Shown in pieces: positions 20,808 through 29,999 of a DNA stretch of 64,000 bases. Within the stretch, counting starts at the first letter, position 1. The number at the start of each line of letters is the position of its first letter. Source of the DNA: Sediminibacterium sp. C3 (GTDB taxonomy: Bacteria; Bacteroidota; Bacteroidia; Chitinophagales; Chitinophagaceae); assembly GCF_000508085.1 (NCBI RefSeq), contig NZ_KI669560.1:1707248-1771247 (forward strand), in the 5' to 3' direction. Under the pieces are notes generated by a model. The model was not told the DNA's origin and searched no databases. It worked only from the letters and a program-made list of their open reading frames with translations. Both the position numbers and the translations under genes were made by a program.

Positions 20808-22070
20808 TTACTGGGTTCTGTAAATAGTCTGAATAGTTTCTTTTGTTTTTTGCTGAAGCAATATCTGCCGATTGGTTAATAAATGACTAATGATTTCCTC
20901 GTTGTAATGCCTGATGGTTATTAAAGTCAGCATTTTTTCAATCTGTACGTCAAATAGATGACTACATTTTTCCGCAAGCATTGCTATTTTTTCCTCGTGA
21001 TCATCCAGACAAAGCTGCAAACTGATTGCTCCAGTCTGAATTAAATTGGGCTTCACTTTTATTTCACTGAAAATCTGATACAGAATACTCATAGGCTCTT
21101 CTCCTATAAAAGAGAAGTCTTTTGTTTTCAGGTGCATCAAAACCTGGTGTTCCTTGTTTACTATAATAGGAGGAAGGTTTTTTACGTGCTTGTGATGAAT
21201 GATGGTTCCTTTAAGAGATGGGTCTAAAAAACATTTCACCAGTAAAGGAATATTTTTATTTTGTAGCGGCTTTATGGTCTTTGGATGAATTACCTGGGCG
21301 CCATAATAAGCCATTTCAATTACTTCATTAAAGTTTAGCTCTTTAATTAGCTGTGCATCAGGATATGATTTAGGATCGGCATTCATTACCCCTTCCACAT
21401 CTTTCCAAATGGTTAATTCAGTAGCATCCAGAATATTGGCAAAAATGGCAGCTGTATAATCACTTCCCTCTCTGCCCAATGTAGTACTTTCATTGTCGTC
21501 TGTGGCTCCAATGAATCCCTGCGTTATGGTAATATGGCCGTTGAACTCTTCAATTGCTGCTTTAATTCTGGATGCAGAAAAATCAAATTGAACTCCCGCA
21601 TCTCTGAAATTATTATCCGTTCTAAGCAAATCTCTTACGTCCAGCCATTGATTATTTATTTTTTCTTCTTTTAAAAAGTGGCTGATAATACAGGTACTGA
21701 AAAGTTCGCCTGTACAAACTATCTGGTCGTAATAGTAGTCATAGTTTCTTACTGGTTTATCATGTAAAAGCCATTCTACTTCTGTAAAAAAGTCGTTTAA
21801 TTGCTGCACGCATTCGTTGTATTGTAATACCAGTAAATATTTAGCTGTAGTAAGGTGTTGGTTCTTTACCACGTTGAATAGCTGCAAGGCTTCTTCCTTA
21901 TTTCCTTTAAAATAGGCATCTGCTACTTTTTCAAGTCCATTGGTTGTTTTTCCCATGGCAGAGATAATAATTACCAGGCGTTCCTGTTGATGGGAGGCAA
22001 CGATTGATTTTAAGTTTTTTATTCTGTCAACACTGTTTACGCTGGCACCTCCGAATTTGAATATTTTCAT
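20808..22070 (-). CDS. lysC: Aspartate kinase
   Basis: The 420-residue monofunctional aspartokinase phosphorylates aspartate at the head of the lysine/threonine/methionine pathway. The start KFGGASVNS, the TGELFSTCII region, TLGREGSDYTAAIFA and WKDVEGVMNADPK are diagnostic. The C-terminal ~130 residues form the ACT regulatory region. DapF of the same lysine/diaminopimelate pathway is far away at 56 kb, so the pathway is dispersed. It is divergent from fbp. Confidence 0.93.
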   Translation of the reverse strand: MKIFKFGGASVNSVDRIKNLKSIVASHQQERLVIIISAMGKTTNGLEKVADAYFKGNKEEALQLFNVVKNQHLTTAKYLLVLQYNECVQQLNDFFTEVEWLLHDKPVRNYDYYYDQIVCTGELFSTCIISHFLKEEKINNQWLDVRDLLRTDNNFRDAGVQFDFSASRIKAAIEEFNGHITITQGFIGATDDNESTTLGREGSDYTAAIFANILDATELTIWKDVEGVMNADPKSYPDAQLIKELNFNEVIEMAYYGAQVIHPKTIKPLQNKNIPLLVKCFLDPSLKGTIIHHKHVKNLPPIIVNKEHQVLMHLKTKDFSFIGEEPMSILYQIFSEIKVKPNLIQTGAISLQLCLDDHEEKIAMLAEKCSHLFDVQIEKMLTLITIRHYNEEIISHLLTNRQILLQQKTKETIQTIYRTQ

Positions 22071-22104
22071 ACTTGATGGCTTGTGATAATCTTTTCAGTT
22101 CGTA

Positions 22105-22112
22105 CAAATATA
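22105..22112 (-). promoter_or_regulatory. Candidate -7 box upstream of lysC
   Basis: TATATTTG on the minus strand is a full match to TAnnTTTG, 34 nt before the lysC ATG, in the 90-nt gap shared with fbp. The nearest upstream TTG is only 15 nt away, so the -33 element is uncertain. Confidence 0.4.
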
Positions 22113-22160
22113 CGTTCCGTACCCGCCCAATTATTATCTTTATATAAACGAAAGCGCTAT

Positions 22161-23174
22161 ATGACAATTAACAGAACCGTACTCACCTTAGATGAGTTTA
22201 CGCTACAACAGTTAAGGCAGTTCCCGTCGGCTACAGGAGAACTGAGCCGTTTGCTTAGAGACATGGCATTGGCGGCAAAAAGGGTAAACGTAGAAGTGAA
22301 TAAAGCAGGGCTAGTAGATATACTGGGAGATGCAGGTAGCATTAATGTTCAAGGAGAAGATGTAAAAAAACTGGATATATACGCCAATAACCAGTTTATG
22401 GGCGTATTGAAGCATGGCATCAGCTGTGCTGGAATTGGAAGTGAAGAGATGGATGATTTTGTAGTATTTGACGATGAAGTAAGCAATAACAGTAAATATG
22501 TAGTGTTATTTGACCCCCTGGACGGAAGCGGTAATATAGATGTGAATGTTTCCATAGGAACAATTTTTGGTGTGTATAAGCGGGTAAGCCCCTTAGGAAA
22601 ACCCTGCACCAAGGAAGATTTTCTGCAACCAGGAAAAAATCAAGTGGCTGCCGGATATGTTATATATGGGTCAAGTACCATGTTTGTTTATGCAACCCGT
22701 AGGGGGGTCAACGGTTTTACCCTGGATCCTTCCATCGGAGAGTTTACCATGAGTCATCCCAATATTACCTGTCCCCCAACAGGAAAGTTTTATTCAGTTA
22801 ACCATGGCAACTTTTTTCAATACGCAGAACCCGTTCGAAAATACATAGATGGATGTCAACGTAAAACCAAAGAAAACGGGGGGCCTTACACCCAACGTTA
22901 TATTGGAAGTATGGTGGCAGACGTGCACCGTAATTTAATTAAAGGAGGGATTTTCATGTATCCGGGAACTACCGACAAACCTCAAGGTAAACTGCGTTTA
23001 TTATATGAAGCTAATCCTTTTGCCTTTATTCTGGAAGTGGCAGGTGGGGTTGCAACCGATGGGGTTGGAAGGATTCTTGATATTGTTCCAACCTCTTTAC
23101 ATCAGCGAACGCCTTTGTTTATCGGTAGCAAAATGATGATGCAAGAACTTGCGGATGTGCTGGAAAAAAAATAG
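22161..23174 (+). CDS. fbp: Class 1 fructose-1,6-bisphosphatase
   Basis: The 337-residue enzyme removes the 1-phosphate from fructose 1,6-bisphosphate in gluconeogenesis. The metal-binding VLFDPLDGSGNIDVNVSIGT and the substrate-binding RYIGSMVADVHRNLIKGGIF and KLRLLYEANPFAFI are visible. The start is ATG 22161 (MTINRTVLTLDEF). An in-frame GTG at 22083 would add 26 non-conserved residues reaching into the lysC promoter region, so it is rejected. Confidence 0.96.
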   Translation: MTINRTVLTLDEFTLQQLRQFPSATGELSRLLRDMALAAKRVNVEVNKAGLVDILGDAGSINVQGEDVKKLDIYANNQFMGVLKHGISCAGIGSEEMDDFVVFDDEVSNNSKYVVLFDPLDGSGNIDVNVSIGTIFGVYKRVSPLGKPCTKEDFLQPGKNQVAAGYVIYGSSTMFVYATRRGVNGFTLDPSIGEFTMSHPNITCPPTGKFYSVNHGNFFQYAEPVRKYIDGCQRKTKENGGPYTQRYIGSMVADVHRNLIKGGIFMYPGTTDKPQGKLRLLYEANPFAFILEVAGGVATDGVGRILDIVPTSLHQRTPLFIGSKMMMQELADVLEKK

Positions 23175-23179
23175 TGTTT

Positions 23180-23668
23180 ATGAGATATACCATGATTTTT
23201 TTATTTGTATTTTTTTCTGTTTTTTCCAAGCTCTACGCCCAACAGCCACTATTGCCAGGGAAAATGAATTATACTATGATGACCAAGCCAAATAATATCA
23301 TTTATAATGATACTATTTATAAAGGAAGTGCGCAATTCAAGCAATTGTTTTACAGATCGGGAAATGGTGAAATCATCGGGTCTTACCAGAAACATCAATC
23401 GAATAAAATAACCGGCCAGATTTTTAATTTTGCTGGTGCCATCACTTTGCTAGTTGGAGTGAATCAATTCTCAGGTAACAATAGCGGAACTGCCTGGACT
23501 TTGGTAGGCGCTGGATTCCTGAGCTCCATTGCAGGGGGGTATTTTAACCTGGTGGCACAGCGTCATCTGCTAACGGCCGTAGATTTGTTTAATCAGCAAT
23601 ACAATAAAAGACAAACCGTATCAATAGGGGTGGGGAACCAATCCCTGGGGTTGGTGGTAAAATGGTAA
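23180..23668 (+). CDS. Secreted/envelope protein of unknown function
   Basis: This 162-residue protein has an N-terminal signal peptide (RYTMIFLFVFFSVFSKLYAQ) and two hydrophobic glycine-rich segments near the C-terminus (GQIFNFAGAITLLVGV and WTLVGAGFLSSIAGGYF) that could form a membrane hairpin. It starts 5 nt after fbp; ATG 23180 is preferred over a GTG two codons earlier. The segment order (signal, short beta region, glycine-zipper pair) recurs in uncharacterised Bacteroidota envelope proteins. No function can be assigned. Confidence 0.7.
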   Translation: MRYTMIFLFVFFSVFSKLYAQQPLLPGKMNYTMMTKPNNIIYNDTIYKGSAQFKQLFYRSGNGEIIGSYQKHQSNKITGQIFNFAGAITLLVGVNQFSGNNSGTAWTLVGAGFLSSIAGGYFNLVAQRHLLTAVDLFNQQYNKRQTVSIGVGNQSLGLVVKW

Positions 23669-23670
23669 AC

Positions 23671-24435
23671 ATGGCAAACTCAATTATTTGTGTACACGAT
23701 TTGCATAAAAAGTATGGTGACTTCCATGCAGTGAAAGGGATTAGTTTTGAGGTGATGGAAGGCGAAATCTTTGGTTTGCTGGGTCCAAACGGAGCCGGAA
23801 AATCTACCACGCTGGAAATCATTGAAACACTTAGAACCAAGACCAGTGGTCTGGTTGAAGTTGCTGGATATAATTTGGATGACTCTCCCAATGAAATTAA
23901 AAAAATCATCGGCGTGCAATTGCAAACGGCCGGGTACTATCCCAATCTGAATTTATCTGAGTTGATTGCTTTGTTTTCAGGTTTATACAACCAAAAGACG
24001 GATCCGGAAGAACTATTGAATCTGGTTAATTTAACTGATAAAGCAAAAGCAAAATTCAAGGAATTAAGCGGGGGGCAGAAGCAGCGTTTTGCTATTGCAA
24101 CTACATTGATTAATCAACCCCGCATAATTTTTTTAGACGAGCCTACTACAGGTCTTGATCCTCAGGCGAGAAGAAATTTATGGGAACTCATTCAGTCAAT
24201 CAGATCTAAGGGAACCACGGTAATTATTACCACACACTATATGGATGAGGCGGAAGTTCTTTGCGATCGGGTAGCAATTATAGACTCGGGAAAAGTAATC
24301 GCATTAGACACACCGGATGCCTTAATTGACAACCTTGTAGCCACAGGATTTGAAAGACCTAAGCAAGTAAAAAATGCCAATCTGGAAGATGTATTTATAA
24401 ACCTTACAGGACATCAGTTAAGATCAGAAAATTAA
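23671..24435 (+). CDS. ABC transporter ATP-binding protein
   Basis: This 254-residue ATPase has Walker A (LLGPNGAGKSTTLEI), a Q loop (GVQLQT), the LSGGQKQR signature, Walker B (IIFLDEPTTGLDPQ) and the H loop (TTHYMDEAE). It is of the DrrA/CcmA-like drug or ABC-2 export class. No permease follows; the next gene encodes a DinB-like transferase. The start is ATG 23671 or ATG 23662; the latter would overlap the previous gene by 7 nt. The partner permease is unidentified. Confidence 0.92.
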   Translation: MANSIICVHDLHKKYGDFHAVKGISFEVMEGEIFGLLGPNGAGKSTTLEIIETLRTKTSGLVEVAGYNLDDSPNEIKKIIGVQLQTAGYYPNLNLSELIALFSGLYNQKTDPEELLNLVNLTDKAKAKFKELSGGQKQRFAIATTLINQPRIIFLDEPTTGLDPQARRNLWELIQSIRSKGTTVIITTHYMDEAEVLCDRVAIIDSGKVIALDTPDALIDNLVATGFERPKQVKNANLEDVFINLTGHQLRSEN

Positions 24436-24439
24436 TCGC

Positions 24440-24964
24440 ATGCTTGAAGCACAATATCCAATAGGGCAGTACCAGTCTAAGCCTTTCAGCAAAGAGGTAA
24501 TGAATGACTGGGTGGCTGACATTTTGTTTTTACCTAAGGAGGTAGAAAATGCCGTACTTAATCTGGATGAAGCTCAATTGCATACGCCCTACAGACCGGG
24601 CGGGTGGACTTTGCATCAGGTGGTACATCATCTGGCAGATAGCCATATTAATGCCTATGCCCGCTTTAAACTGGCATTAACAGAAGATCAGCCTATCATT
24701 AAACCGTATGATGAAAATAAGTGGAATGAACTGGCGGATATAGATACAGTACCCATCAATACCTCTATCACTTTGCTGCACGCCCTTCATGCCAGATGGC
24801 ATGCAACTATAAAAGGGTTAAGCGAAGCAGACTGGGAAAGGACTTTATATCATCCGGGTAGTAAAAAAATAATGACTTTATGGTATATGCTGGGAATGTA
24901 TGCCTGGCATGGCAAACACCACACAGGACATATCCTGTATTTGAGAACTAAGAATAACTGGTAA
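24440..24964 (+). CDS. DinB-fold YfiT-like (BstA-type) metal-dependent transferase/hydrolase
   Basis: This 174-residue four-helix DinB-fold protein of the YfiT/BstA group carries the metal-site histidines in QVVHHLADSHINAYARFK and AWHGKHHTGHI, plus YRPGGWTLHQ. Family members act as bacillithiol S-transferases or putative metal-dependent hydrolases. The N-terminal QYPIGQYQSKPF is a family hallmark. Whether this organism makes bacillithiol cannot be judged here. It starts 4 nt after the ABC ATPase gene. Confidence 0.88.
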   Translation: MLEAQYPIGQYQSKPFSKEVMNDWVADILFLPKEVENAVLNLDEAQLHTPYRPGGWTLHQVVHHLADSHINAYARFKLALTEDQPIIKPYDENKWNELADIDTVPINTSITLLHALHARWHATIKGLSEADWERTLYHPGSKKIMTLWYMLGMYAWHGKHHTGHILYLRTKNNW

Positions 24965-24975
24965 ATAACATCAAT

Positions 24976-25530
24976 ATGAATAAATGGGAGCTCTTGCATT
25001 CAGAACAGCTGATTAAAGACAAGTGGTGTGATGTTAGAAAAAACAGTTACAAGAAAAATGATGGTTCTGTAATAGAGCCTTTCTACATCTATGGGTTTCC
25101 GGATTATGCAACGGCATTGGCCATCACCAAAAGAGGAACCGTCATTGTAGAGAGAATTTACCGACCCGGTATTGACGAAATTATTCTTGAGTTGCCCGGA
25201 GGATGTGTTGATCCAACGGATACCATGCTGGAAACAGCAATTGAGCGCGAGTTGCTGGAAGAAACAGGGTACCGGTTTGAACAAATAGAATACCTGGGTA
25301 AAATTTCTCCCAATCCCAACACCAATACCAATGTAATGCATATGTTTCTGGCAACAGGAGGTGAAGAGGATCCAAGCGCAGTAAGAGATACAGAAGAAGA
25401 AGTTGAAGTGCTTGAGTTGGAGTGGGATCAGTTCATTGACGATTTTAAATCTCAGAAGTTTGTTCAGTCTATGCAAACCAGTACTATCCTGTATGCTTTG
25501 ATGAAATTAAATAAGTTAATTGTGTATTAG
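24976..25530 (+). CDS. NUDIX hydrolase, ADP-ribose pyrophosphatase-like (copy 1)
   Basis: The 184-residue enzyme carries a full Nudix box, GGCVDPTDTMLETAIERELLEETGY, with the REx2EE core. An N-terminal beta region (KNDGSVIEPFYIY) is of the ADP-ribose pyrophosphatase type. It should hydrolyse a nucleoside diphosphate-X substrate. The next gene encodes a diverged paralogue 1 nt downstream, sharing the layout WxLL-S, KW and DGSVI-P-Y, which suggests an old tandem duplication. Confidence 0.9.
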   Translation: MNKWELLHSEQLIKDKWCDVRKNSYKKNDGSVIEPFYIYGFPDYATALAITKRGTVIVERIYRPGIDEIILELPGGCVDPTDTMLETAIERELLEETGYRFEQIEYLGKISPNPNTNTNVMHMFLATGGEEDPSAVRDTEEEVEVLELEWDQFIDDFKSQKFVQSMQTSTILYALMKLNKLIVY

Positions 25531-25531
25531 T

Positions 25532-26092
25532 ATGGATTATAATAGCCGAAAATGGGTACTGCTGGAATCCAAAGAGGTTTATAAAAAGAAATGGTTAACC
25601 GTATTGGAAGATCGTTGTCAACTACCGGATGGTTCTGTTATTGATCCTTATTTTACAATTAGTGTTCCGGACTTTTGCAATATTATTATGGTAACACCCA
25701 ATGAAGAAGTTGTACTGGTTCGTCAATACAGGCACGCTGCAGGGATTGTTTCTCTGGAACTTCCAGGTGGTATTATTGAACCCGGGGAAGATCCGGCGTT
25801 TGCAGCAAAAAGAGAAATGGAAGAAGAAACAGGTTTCCAAACCCAAGAGTTTGAATTTTTATATAAAATTCATCCCAATCCTCCTTTGGAAAAAAACCAG
25901 GCATATTTTTTCTTAGCTAAAAATGTGGTACCAACAGGAACGGTTGCATTAGATCCGTTCGAAGACATTGAGCTGGTTTTTCTGCAGCGGGAAGCATTTA
26001 TGCAGAAATTACTTCAACACGAATTTCAACACGGCATTCAACTGAGTGCCATGTATGCCGCGGCTATTCAATTGGGTTGGATAAAGGCTTAG
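25532..26092 (+). CDS. NUDIX hydrolase, ADP-ribose pyrophosphatase-like (copy 2)
   Basis: The 186-residue paralogue of the preceding Nudix protein has the box GGIIEPGEDPAFAAKREMEEETGF and the substrate-side VRQYRHAAG typical of ADP-sugar pyrophosphatases. The start is ATG 25532; a TTG four codons earlier lies inside the previous gene. Its stop interlocks by 4 nt (TTAG) with the stop of the convergent folC gene. Confidence 0.9.
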   Translation: MDYNSRKWVLLESKEVYKKKWLTVLEDRCQLPDGSVIDPYFTISVPDFCNIIMVTPNEEVVLVRQYRHAAGIVSLELPGGIIEPGEDPAFAAKREMEEETGFQTQEFEFLYKIHPNPPLEKNQAYFFLAKNVVPTGTVALDPFEDIELVFLQREAFMQKLLQHEFQHGIQLSAMYAAAIQLGWIKA

Positions 26093-27390
26093 TTCTTATT
26101 GAATGGAATCCGGTCTACTTCTGCAACCAGGAAAACACTGCCACAAACCAGAATCAAATCATTTTGATCGGCTTGCTCCATGGCAGCATTGAGTGCCAGA
26201 TTTACATCCGCATAAGCATCTCCTGCAATACCGAATTGTTTTGCTTTTTCCTGAAGCTGTTTTTCGTCCAGTGCTCTTGGAATCTGTGCTTTGGTGAAAT
26301 AGTATTTTGCGGTAGACGGAAGTAAAGATAAAACTTCATCAATCTCCTTGTCTTTTACCATCCCCATGATCCAGTGCAATTGTTTGTAGCTGCATAAATC
26401 CAGTTGAGCCAGTATGGCTTTTACACCATCTGCATTATGACCTACATCTAATACCACAGTTGGATAACGGTGAATCTGATCCCACCTTCCAAATAATCCT
26501 GTTGATTTTTTAACATTGGAGAGGCCTTTTTGAATGTCATCCTCTTTTATTTTCCATCCTGCTTTTATTAGCACTTCACAAGCTTCCAGAACAGTCAATA
26601 AGTTTTTGGTCTGATAAAATCCAGGCAAGTCCAGTAAGTACCGGTGATATTCATTTTTTTCTTTATCAACAATAGTTACCTGTAAATGCAAATCCTGAAA
26701 CAGCCAGTCGTGAATGTATCTCTTTTCCTGTGCGAAAGAAATGTTGCTGGCATATGAAGCACCTAAAAAAACTGGTAAGGATTCAGGAAGCGTTTCTCCA
26801 ATAACCACTGGTATACCTGGTTTAATTATGCCTGCCTTTTCAGCAGCAATGGCAGGGATGGAATTTCCCAGCAGGTTCATATGATCCATGCCAATATTGG
26901 TAATAATGCTTAGAACAGGCTGAATAATATTCGTGCTGTCTAATCTTCCTCCCAATCCAGTTTCAATAATGGCAATATCTACCTTTTCTGCTGCAAAGTA
27001 TTCAAAGGCCATAGCAACCGTTATTTCAAAAAATGAAGGTTCTATCAATTCTATTTGTTCCTTCATTCTAGCTGTAAAATCAATTACAAATTCTTCTCTA
27101 CAACACTTGCCATTTATTTTTATCCGTTCTCTGAAATCAGTTAAATGCGGGGATGTGTATAAACCTGTTTTGTATCCTGCTTCCTGAAAAATAGATGCAA
27201 GCATATGGCTGGTAGAGCCTTTCCCATTGGTTCCGGCAATATGAATACTGGGGAACTTTTTATGTGGATTGTCCAGAAAATTACAAAGAGCGATGGTATT
27301 GGTTAAATCTTTTTTGTAAGCCGATTCTCCCTGTCTGCTAAACATGGGCAGGCGGCTAAATAAATAGTCAAGTGTTTCAGAATAGTTCAT
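26089..27390 (-). CDS. folC: Bifunctional folylpolyglutamate synthase/dihydrofolate synthase
   Basis: The 433-residue Mur-ligase-fold enzyme adds glutamate to dihydropteroate and to folates. The ATP-binding loop HIAGTNGKGSTSHMLASIF, the metal-binding IIETGLGGRLDSTN and ITNIGMDHMNLLG, and the C-terminal VLDVGHNADG are all present. Length is normal. The tonB-like gene lies 13 nt upstream on the same strand, an arrangement common in Bacteroidota. Confidence 0.96.
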   Translation of the reverse strand: MNYSETLDYLFSRLPMFSRQGESAYKKDLTNTIALCNFLDNPHKKFPSIHIAGTNGKGSTSHMLASIFQEAGYKTGLYTSPHLTDFRERIKINGKCCREEFVIDFTARMKEQIELIEPSFFEITVAMAFEYFAAEKVDIAIIETGLGGRLDSTNIIQPVLSIITNIGMDHMNLLGNSIPAIAAEKAGIIKPGIPVVIGETLPESLPVFLGASYASNISFAQEKRYIHDWLFQDLHLQVTIVDKEKNEYHRYLLDLPGFYQTKNLLTVLEACEVLIKAGWKIKEDDIQKGLSNVKKSTGLFGRWDQIHRYPTVVLDVGHNADGVKAILAQLDLCSYKQLHWIMGMVKDKEIDEVLSLLPSTAKYYFTKAQIPRALDEKQLQEKAKQFGIAGDAYADVNLALNAAMEQADQNDLILVCGSVFLVAEVDRIPFNKN

Positions 27391-27403
27391 GAAAAAACAA
27401 TGC

Positions 27404-28246
27404 TTAGTTTCTCAGTTTAAAATCAAAAATCAAAGTGCCCGTTTGTTCAGAAGCTTCGGCTGCATTTAATTTTAAAGACTTTGCTTTTTGAATGGCAATA
27501 TTTCTGATAGAAGGATTGGTTGTTGTAGTTCCTTTGGGATTAATACTGGCTGCAATAACAGACCCGCTTTCGTTCACTGTAATGTCTACAGCTACTTTTG
27601 CATTTTCATTAAAGTCATCTTCAAAAGAGGGTAGTCTGGTAATTCTTCTGCCATCCAGCCCGCTTCTTATTTTAACTCCCCCCGTTCCGCCCAATCCTCC
27701 GTTGCCACTGGCAGCATTGCCATTGTAGCTGTCCGATAATGGATTACCTGTTGGCTTGCCCTGATCTCCCTTACCTCCTGCAATACCCTGGCTTGCTGCA
27801 TTTTTATAGCTATCGTTCATGGAGGCCCCGCCACTGGCAGTGTTCCTGTTGGTATTATTAGAAAATACAGCTTTGGGTTTAGGAGTAGGAGGCGTATTGT
27901 TAACTACCGGATTGAGCTTTTTATTTTCAATGGGTTTGTTTCTGTTTACGGCTATATCTTCTTCGTTGTTTACTTCTTCCGTTGCCTTGTCGTTATCAGT
28001 AGTAGCATCCGAATTGGTAGATTCGGCTTCTGAAGGATTATTATTGCCTGATACAGGAATATCCCCATAGCCAGTTTCTGCATTTCCCAGATTTACCTCA
28101 ATACCTTCACCTTCCTGTATTACCTGTGGTTGTGGCAATTGATAGCGTACATAAAAAAACAGGGAAAATAAAATAATAGTAATGATAGCCGTGATGGTTG
28201 CGGCTTTAACCTGAATCTGCTGCGAATTTACATTTGCTGATTTCAT
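27404..28246 (-). CDS. TonB-like energy transducer family protein
   Basis: This 280-residue protein has one N-terminal membrane helix (about 15-34), a long low-complexity Asn/Gly/Thr/Pro linker (about 45-190) and a C-terminal TonB-like domain (VAVDITVNESGSVIAASINP through GTLIFDFKLRN). It should span the periplasm and couple inner-membrane energy to an outer-membrane partner. Usual neighbours ExbB and ExbD are not adjacent. ATG 28246 is preferred over a GTG two codons upstream. The linker is Gly/Asn-rich where classical TonB is Pro-rich. Confidence 0.75.
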   Translation of the reverse strand: MKSANVNSQQIQVKAATITAIITIILFSLFFYVRYQLPQPQVIQEGEGIEVNLGNAETGYGDIPVSGNNNPSEAESTNSDATTDNDKATEEVNNEEDIAVNRNKPIENKKLNPVVNNTPPTPKPKAVFSNNTNRNTASGGASMNDSYKNAASQGIAGGKGDQGKPTGNPLSDSYNGNAASGNGGLGGTGGVKIRSGLDGRRITRLPSFEDDFNENAKVAVDITVNESGSVIAASINPKGTTTTNPSIRNIAIQKAKSLKLNAAEASEQTGTLIFDFKLRN

Positions 28247-28308
28247 CGGCACTAAAAGTACAATAATCCCCTAATTTCTTTAGGAATGAAAGGTTAATTT
28301 CCTGAATC

Positions 28309-29076
28309 TTATTTCAGAAAAATATCATAGCCAAATCTTACTAAAGTTGCTGCTACTACAAATAAAAAGAAAATGCGGATAAACTGATTGCCTTTGTAAA
28401 TGGCCAGTTTGGCTCCGAGGATACCTCCAATTGCATTGCAAATGGCCATGGGAATAGCAACTGACCATAGAATAGAACCCTTTAGCATAAACAGGCTGAT
28501 AGAGCCCAGATTGGTTGCAAGATTGATGAGTTTGGCATGTGTGCTTGCTTTTAAAAAATCGAAACCTAAAATTCCAATAAATGCCATGATGAAAAAACTC
28601 CCTGCGCCCGGGCCAATAAACCCGTCATAAAATCCTATGATCACACTTATCACAATCGTATATCTCCATTCCGTTTTAAGAGATAGCGGGGCAAGATTGG
28701 TCTGACCAAAATTTTTCTTAGAATAAGTGTATATGGCAACCAGGCAAAGCACTACAAAAATGACCGGCTTCATGTATTGATTGCTGATAACAGAAAGCAA
28801 TTGAGAACCACTAAAGGCAGCAGTAAAAGCAATCGCACACATTGCTCCAACCTGTTTCCAGTTAACAGCCACTTTTTTAAGGTATTGCCTGGCTGCAAAT
28901 GCAGTACCTGTGAATGCAGGTATTTTAAGTGAACCAACCACTGTTCCCACAGCATATTGCGGAAGCAGAATTAATCCAGCCGGCAATTGTATTAATCCAC
29001 CACCTCCCACAATGGCATCTACAAATCCTGCAAGGAATGCGAAAAAACACAATAAGGCAATGACTTCAAATTCCAT
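28309..29076 (-). CDS. TauE/SafE family transporter
   Basis: The 255-residue full-length two-repeat member has about eight helices. The first repeat carries GFVDAIVGGGGLIQLPAGLIL and the second GFYDGFIGPGAGSFFIMAFIG. The family moves small anions such as sulfite, sulfoacetate or related compounds across the inner membrane; the substrate is not predictable. The gene overlaps the upstream DMT transporter stop by 1 nt (TAATG), so the two are coupled. Confidence 0.9.
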   Translation of the reverse strand: MEFEVIALLCFFAFLAGFVDAIVGGGGLIQLPAGLILLPQYAVGTVVGSLKIPAFTGTAFAARQYLKKVAVNWKQVGAMCAIAFTAAFSGSQLLSVISNQYMKPVIFVVLCLVAIYTYSKKNFGQTNLAPLSLKTEWRYTIVISVIIGFYDGFIGPGAGSFFIMAFIGILGFDFLKASTHAKLINLATNLGSISLFMLKGSILWSVAIPMAICNAIGGILGAKLAIYKGNQFIRIFFLFVVAATLVRFGYDIFLK

Positions 29077-29996
29077 TATTGTTTATTTTTTTGAAGGGTT
29101 ATATTGGCAATAATTAATCCTGCTATTACCAGAATTCCACTTGACAAATGAATCATTGTCATTTTTTCTCCCAATAAAAAAACAGCTTCCAATGTACTGA
29201 ATACAGGTATCAGGTTTCCAAAAAGCACGGTTCTGCCTGCCCCTAGTTTGGCAATCGCCAGATTCCAGCTCCAGAAAGCCAGAACAGATGTACCAATACC
29301 CAAATAAAGAATAGATCCAAGTAAACCGTAAGACCAGTTAGTTTGGTAATTGGTAAAGTGTTGTTCCATTAAATAAAAAGGAAGTAGCATGAAAGTGCCT
29401 AAGCAAAACAATATCCAAAGAAAAGATAGCGGACTAATGCCGGAAGGTTTCTTGCGAACCAGAATATTGTAAACCGCAAAAGCAAAAGACCCTGCTAATA
29501 TCCAGGCATCACCAATAGAAAATTTAAAATGTTTAAGTACATCCCAGCTGCCTTTTGAAATGAGCAGAATAATTCCAGCGATACAAATCAACATCCCTAT
29601 GATTCTGAAAAAGCCCATTCTTTCTTTTAAAAAAAAAGCTGCCATGGCAGTGGCAAAAATGGGGGAGGATGTAGTGCCTATCAATGCCATATTAATGGCC
29701 GTTGTATGATGTCCGGCAACATACACAAACGTGTTAAACAAGGCTATGCCTGTAAAAGACAAGAGCAATAAAATTTTCCAGTTTAATTTCATTGCAGTTG
29801 ATTCTGCCTTTATTTTATTCAATGCAAAAGGGAATAAGACGATGGTGGCGCAAGACCAGCGATAAAAAGCAAGACTCACAGGACCGATGCTTTCACTTGC
29901 TTTTCTGGCAATAATAAAATTGCCAGACCATAAAAGTGTAGCGGCAATTGCGAGTAAAACCCCATCCCTTGTTTGCGTATTTGCTTTGGCTTGCAT
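29076..29996 (-). CDS. EamA/DMT superfamily transporter
   Basis: This 306-residue protein has ten predicted helices in two EamA repeats (ATLLWSGNFIIARKASESIGPV and SFAFAVYNILVRKKPSGISP). DMT proteins export metabolites or amino acids; the substrate is unknown. It lies between a radical SAM gene (3 nt upstream) and a TauE-type gene (1-nt overlap), so the cluster from 33.5 to 28.3 kb may be one transcript. Confidence 0.9.
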   Translation of the reverse strand: MQAKANTQTRDGVLLAIAATLLWSGNFIIARKASESIGPVSLAFYRWSCATIVLFPFALNKIKAESTAMKLNWKILLLLSFTGIALFNTFVYVAGHHTTAINMALIGTTSSPIFATAMAAFFLKERMGFFRIIGMLICIAGIILLISKGSWDVLKHFKFSIGDAWILAGSFAFAVYNILVRKKPSGISPLSFLWILFCLGTFMLLPFYLMEQHFTNYQTNWSYGLLGSILYLGIGTSVLAFWSWNLAIAKLGAGRTVLFGNLIPVFSTLEAVFLLGEKMTMIHLSSGILVIAGLIIANITLQKNKQ

Positions 29997-29999
29997 GGG

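Noticed and set aside
22083..22160. GTG-started N-terminal extension of fructose bisphosphatase
   Set aside because: The extra 26 residues do not resemble the family and the stretch is the shared control region with lysC.
24976..26092. The two Nudix genes as one gene split by a frameshift
   Set aside because: Each has its own complete Nudix box, start and length; they are diverged tandem paralogues.
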